23,792 nt of DNA from Thermococcaceae archaeon (GTDB lineage: Archaea > Methanobacteriota_B > Thermococci > Thermococcales > Thermococcaceae). Numbering within the stretch: the stretch's first letter is position 1; every line of letters starts with the position of its first letter. A program made the translations under genes and the position numbers. The DNA is taken from assembly GCA_027064745.1 (NCBI GenBank), contig JAMOPD010000010.1:1-23792 (forward strand), read 5' to 3'. The notes under the pieces are model-generated. The model saw only the letters and a program-made list of their open reading frames with translations. It did no database searches and was not told where the DNA came from. Of this stretch, positions 23,776-23,792 are shown one piece after another.

Positions 23776-23787
23776 GGTTTATAAAGT
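23776..23787 (-). promoter_or_regulatory. TATA box upstream of the methyltransferase and ribosomal cluster
   Basis: ACTTTATAAACC on the minus strand is centred near 23781, 26 bases before the ATG. I see no comparable TATA site directly in front of tRNA-Ser or S13, so this may drive the whole cluster. Confidence 0.6.
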
Positions 23788-23792
23788 TATTA

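Overview
The window is a hyperthermophilic euryarchaeal chromosome segment, almost certainly from the Thermococcales (Thermococcus, Pyrococcus or Palaeococcus). The evidence is the archaeal gene content (SRP54, RpoD/K/N, eS/uS-type ribosomal proteins, MEMO family, archaeal mevalonate genes), GGTGAT or GGAGGTG ribosome binding sites a few bases before starts, BRE/TATA promoters of the AAAGG-TTTATA type, and G+C-rich tRNAs, most with encoded CCA. Species cannot be named from sequence alone. Base composition is uneven: the left 3 kb is G+C-rich, about 7.2-16.5 kb is A+T-rich, and the ribosomal part is intermediate.

Left block (1-3406, minus strand): an overlap-coupled operon memo - mntA - hepT - mevalonate kinase - isopentenyl phosphate kinase (cut by the window edge). 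A type VII-like HEPN/MNT toxin-antitoxin pair is stitched into it with 4-nt overlaps on each side. Next come divergent threonine synthase and uridine phosphorylase genes, a metallo-beta-lactamase-fold pseudogene with five frame changes, tRNA-Gly(GCC) and tRNA-Arg(GCG) flanking a probable MITE with 16-bp terminal inverted repeats and an exact 8-bp target duplication, and an MTAP/PNP-family phosphorylase.

Middle block (7.2-16.9 kb): two uncharacterised proteins, a DUF89 protein, an SRP54 - RAM-domain - YkgJ-type cluster, a PRTase-like regulator with an HTH, an Lrp/AsnC regulator divergent from tRNA-Arg(CCU), a metallophosphoesterase-fold protein that has lost every recognisable metal ligand, a flippase-like membrane protein, a FUN14 protein, and a PadR regulator with a palindrome in its promoter.

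Right block (16.9-23.8 kb, minus strand): tRNA-Leu(UAA)-L40e, then the large conserved cluster read from right to left: methyltransferase, tRNA-Ser(UGA), S13, S4, S11, RpoD, tRNA-Leu(UAG), L18e, L13, S9, RpoN, tRNA-Pro(GGG), RpoK, a shortened enolase-like protein and S2. tRNA genes are interleaved with the protein genes. The methyltransferase reading frame ends inside tRNA-Ser, and RpoD stops one base before tRNA-Leu.

I see no CRISPR array, intact insertion sequence, prophage or defence island beyond the HEPN/MNT pair. The most unusual items are the MITE-like element, the CDS/tRNA overlap, the two apparent pseudoenzymes and the toxin-antitoxin pair inside the mevalonate operon.
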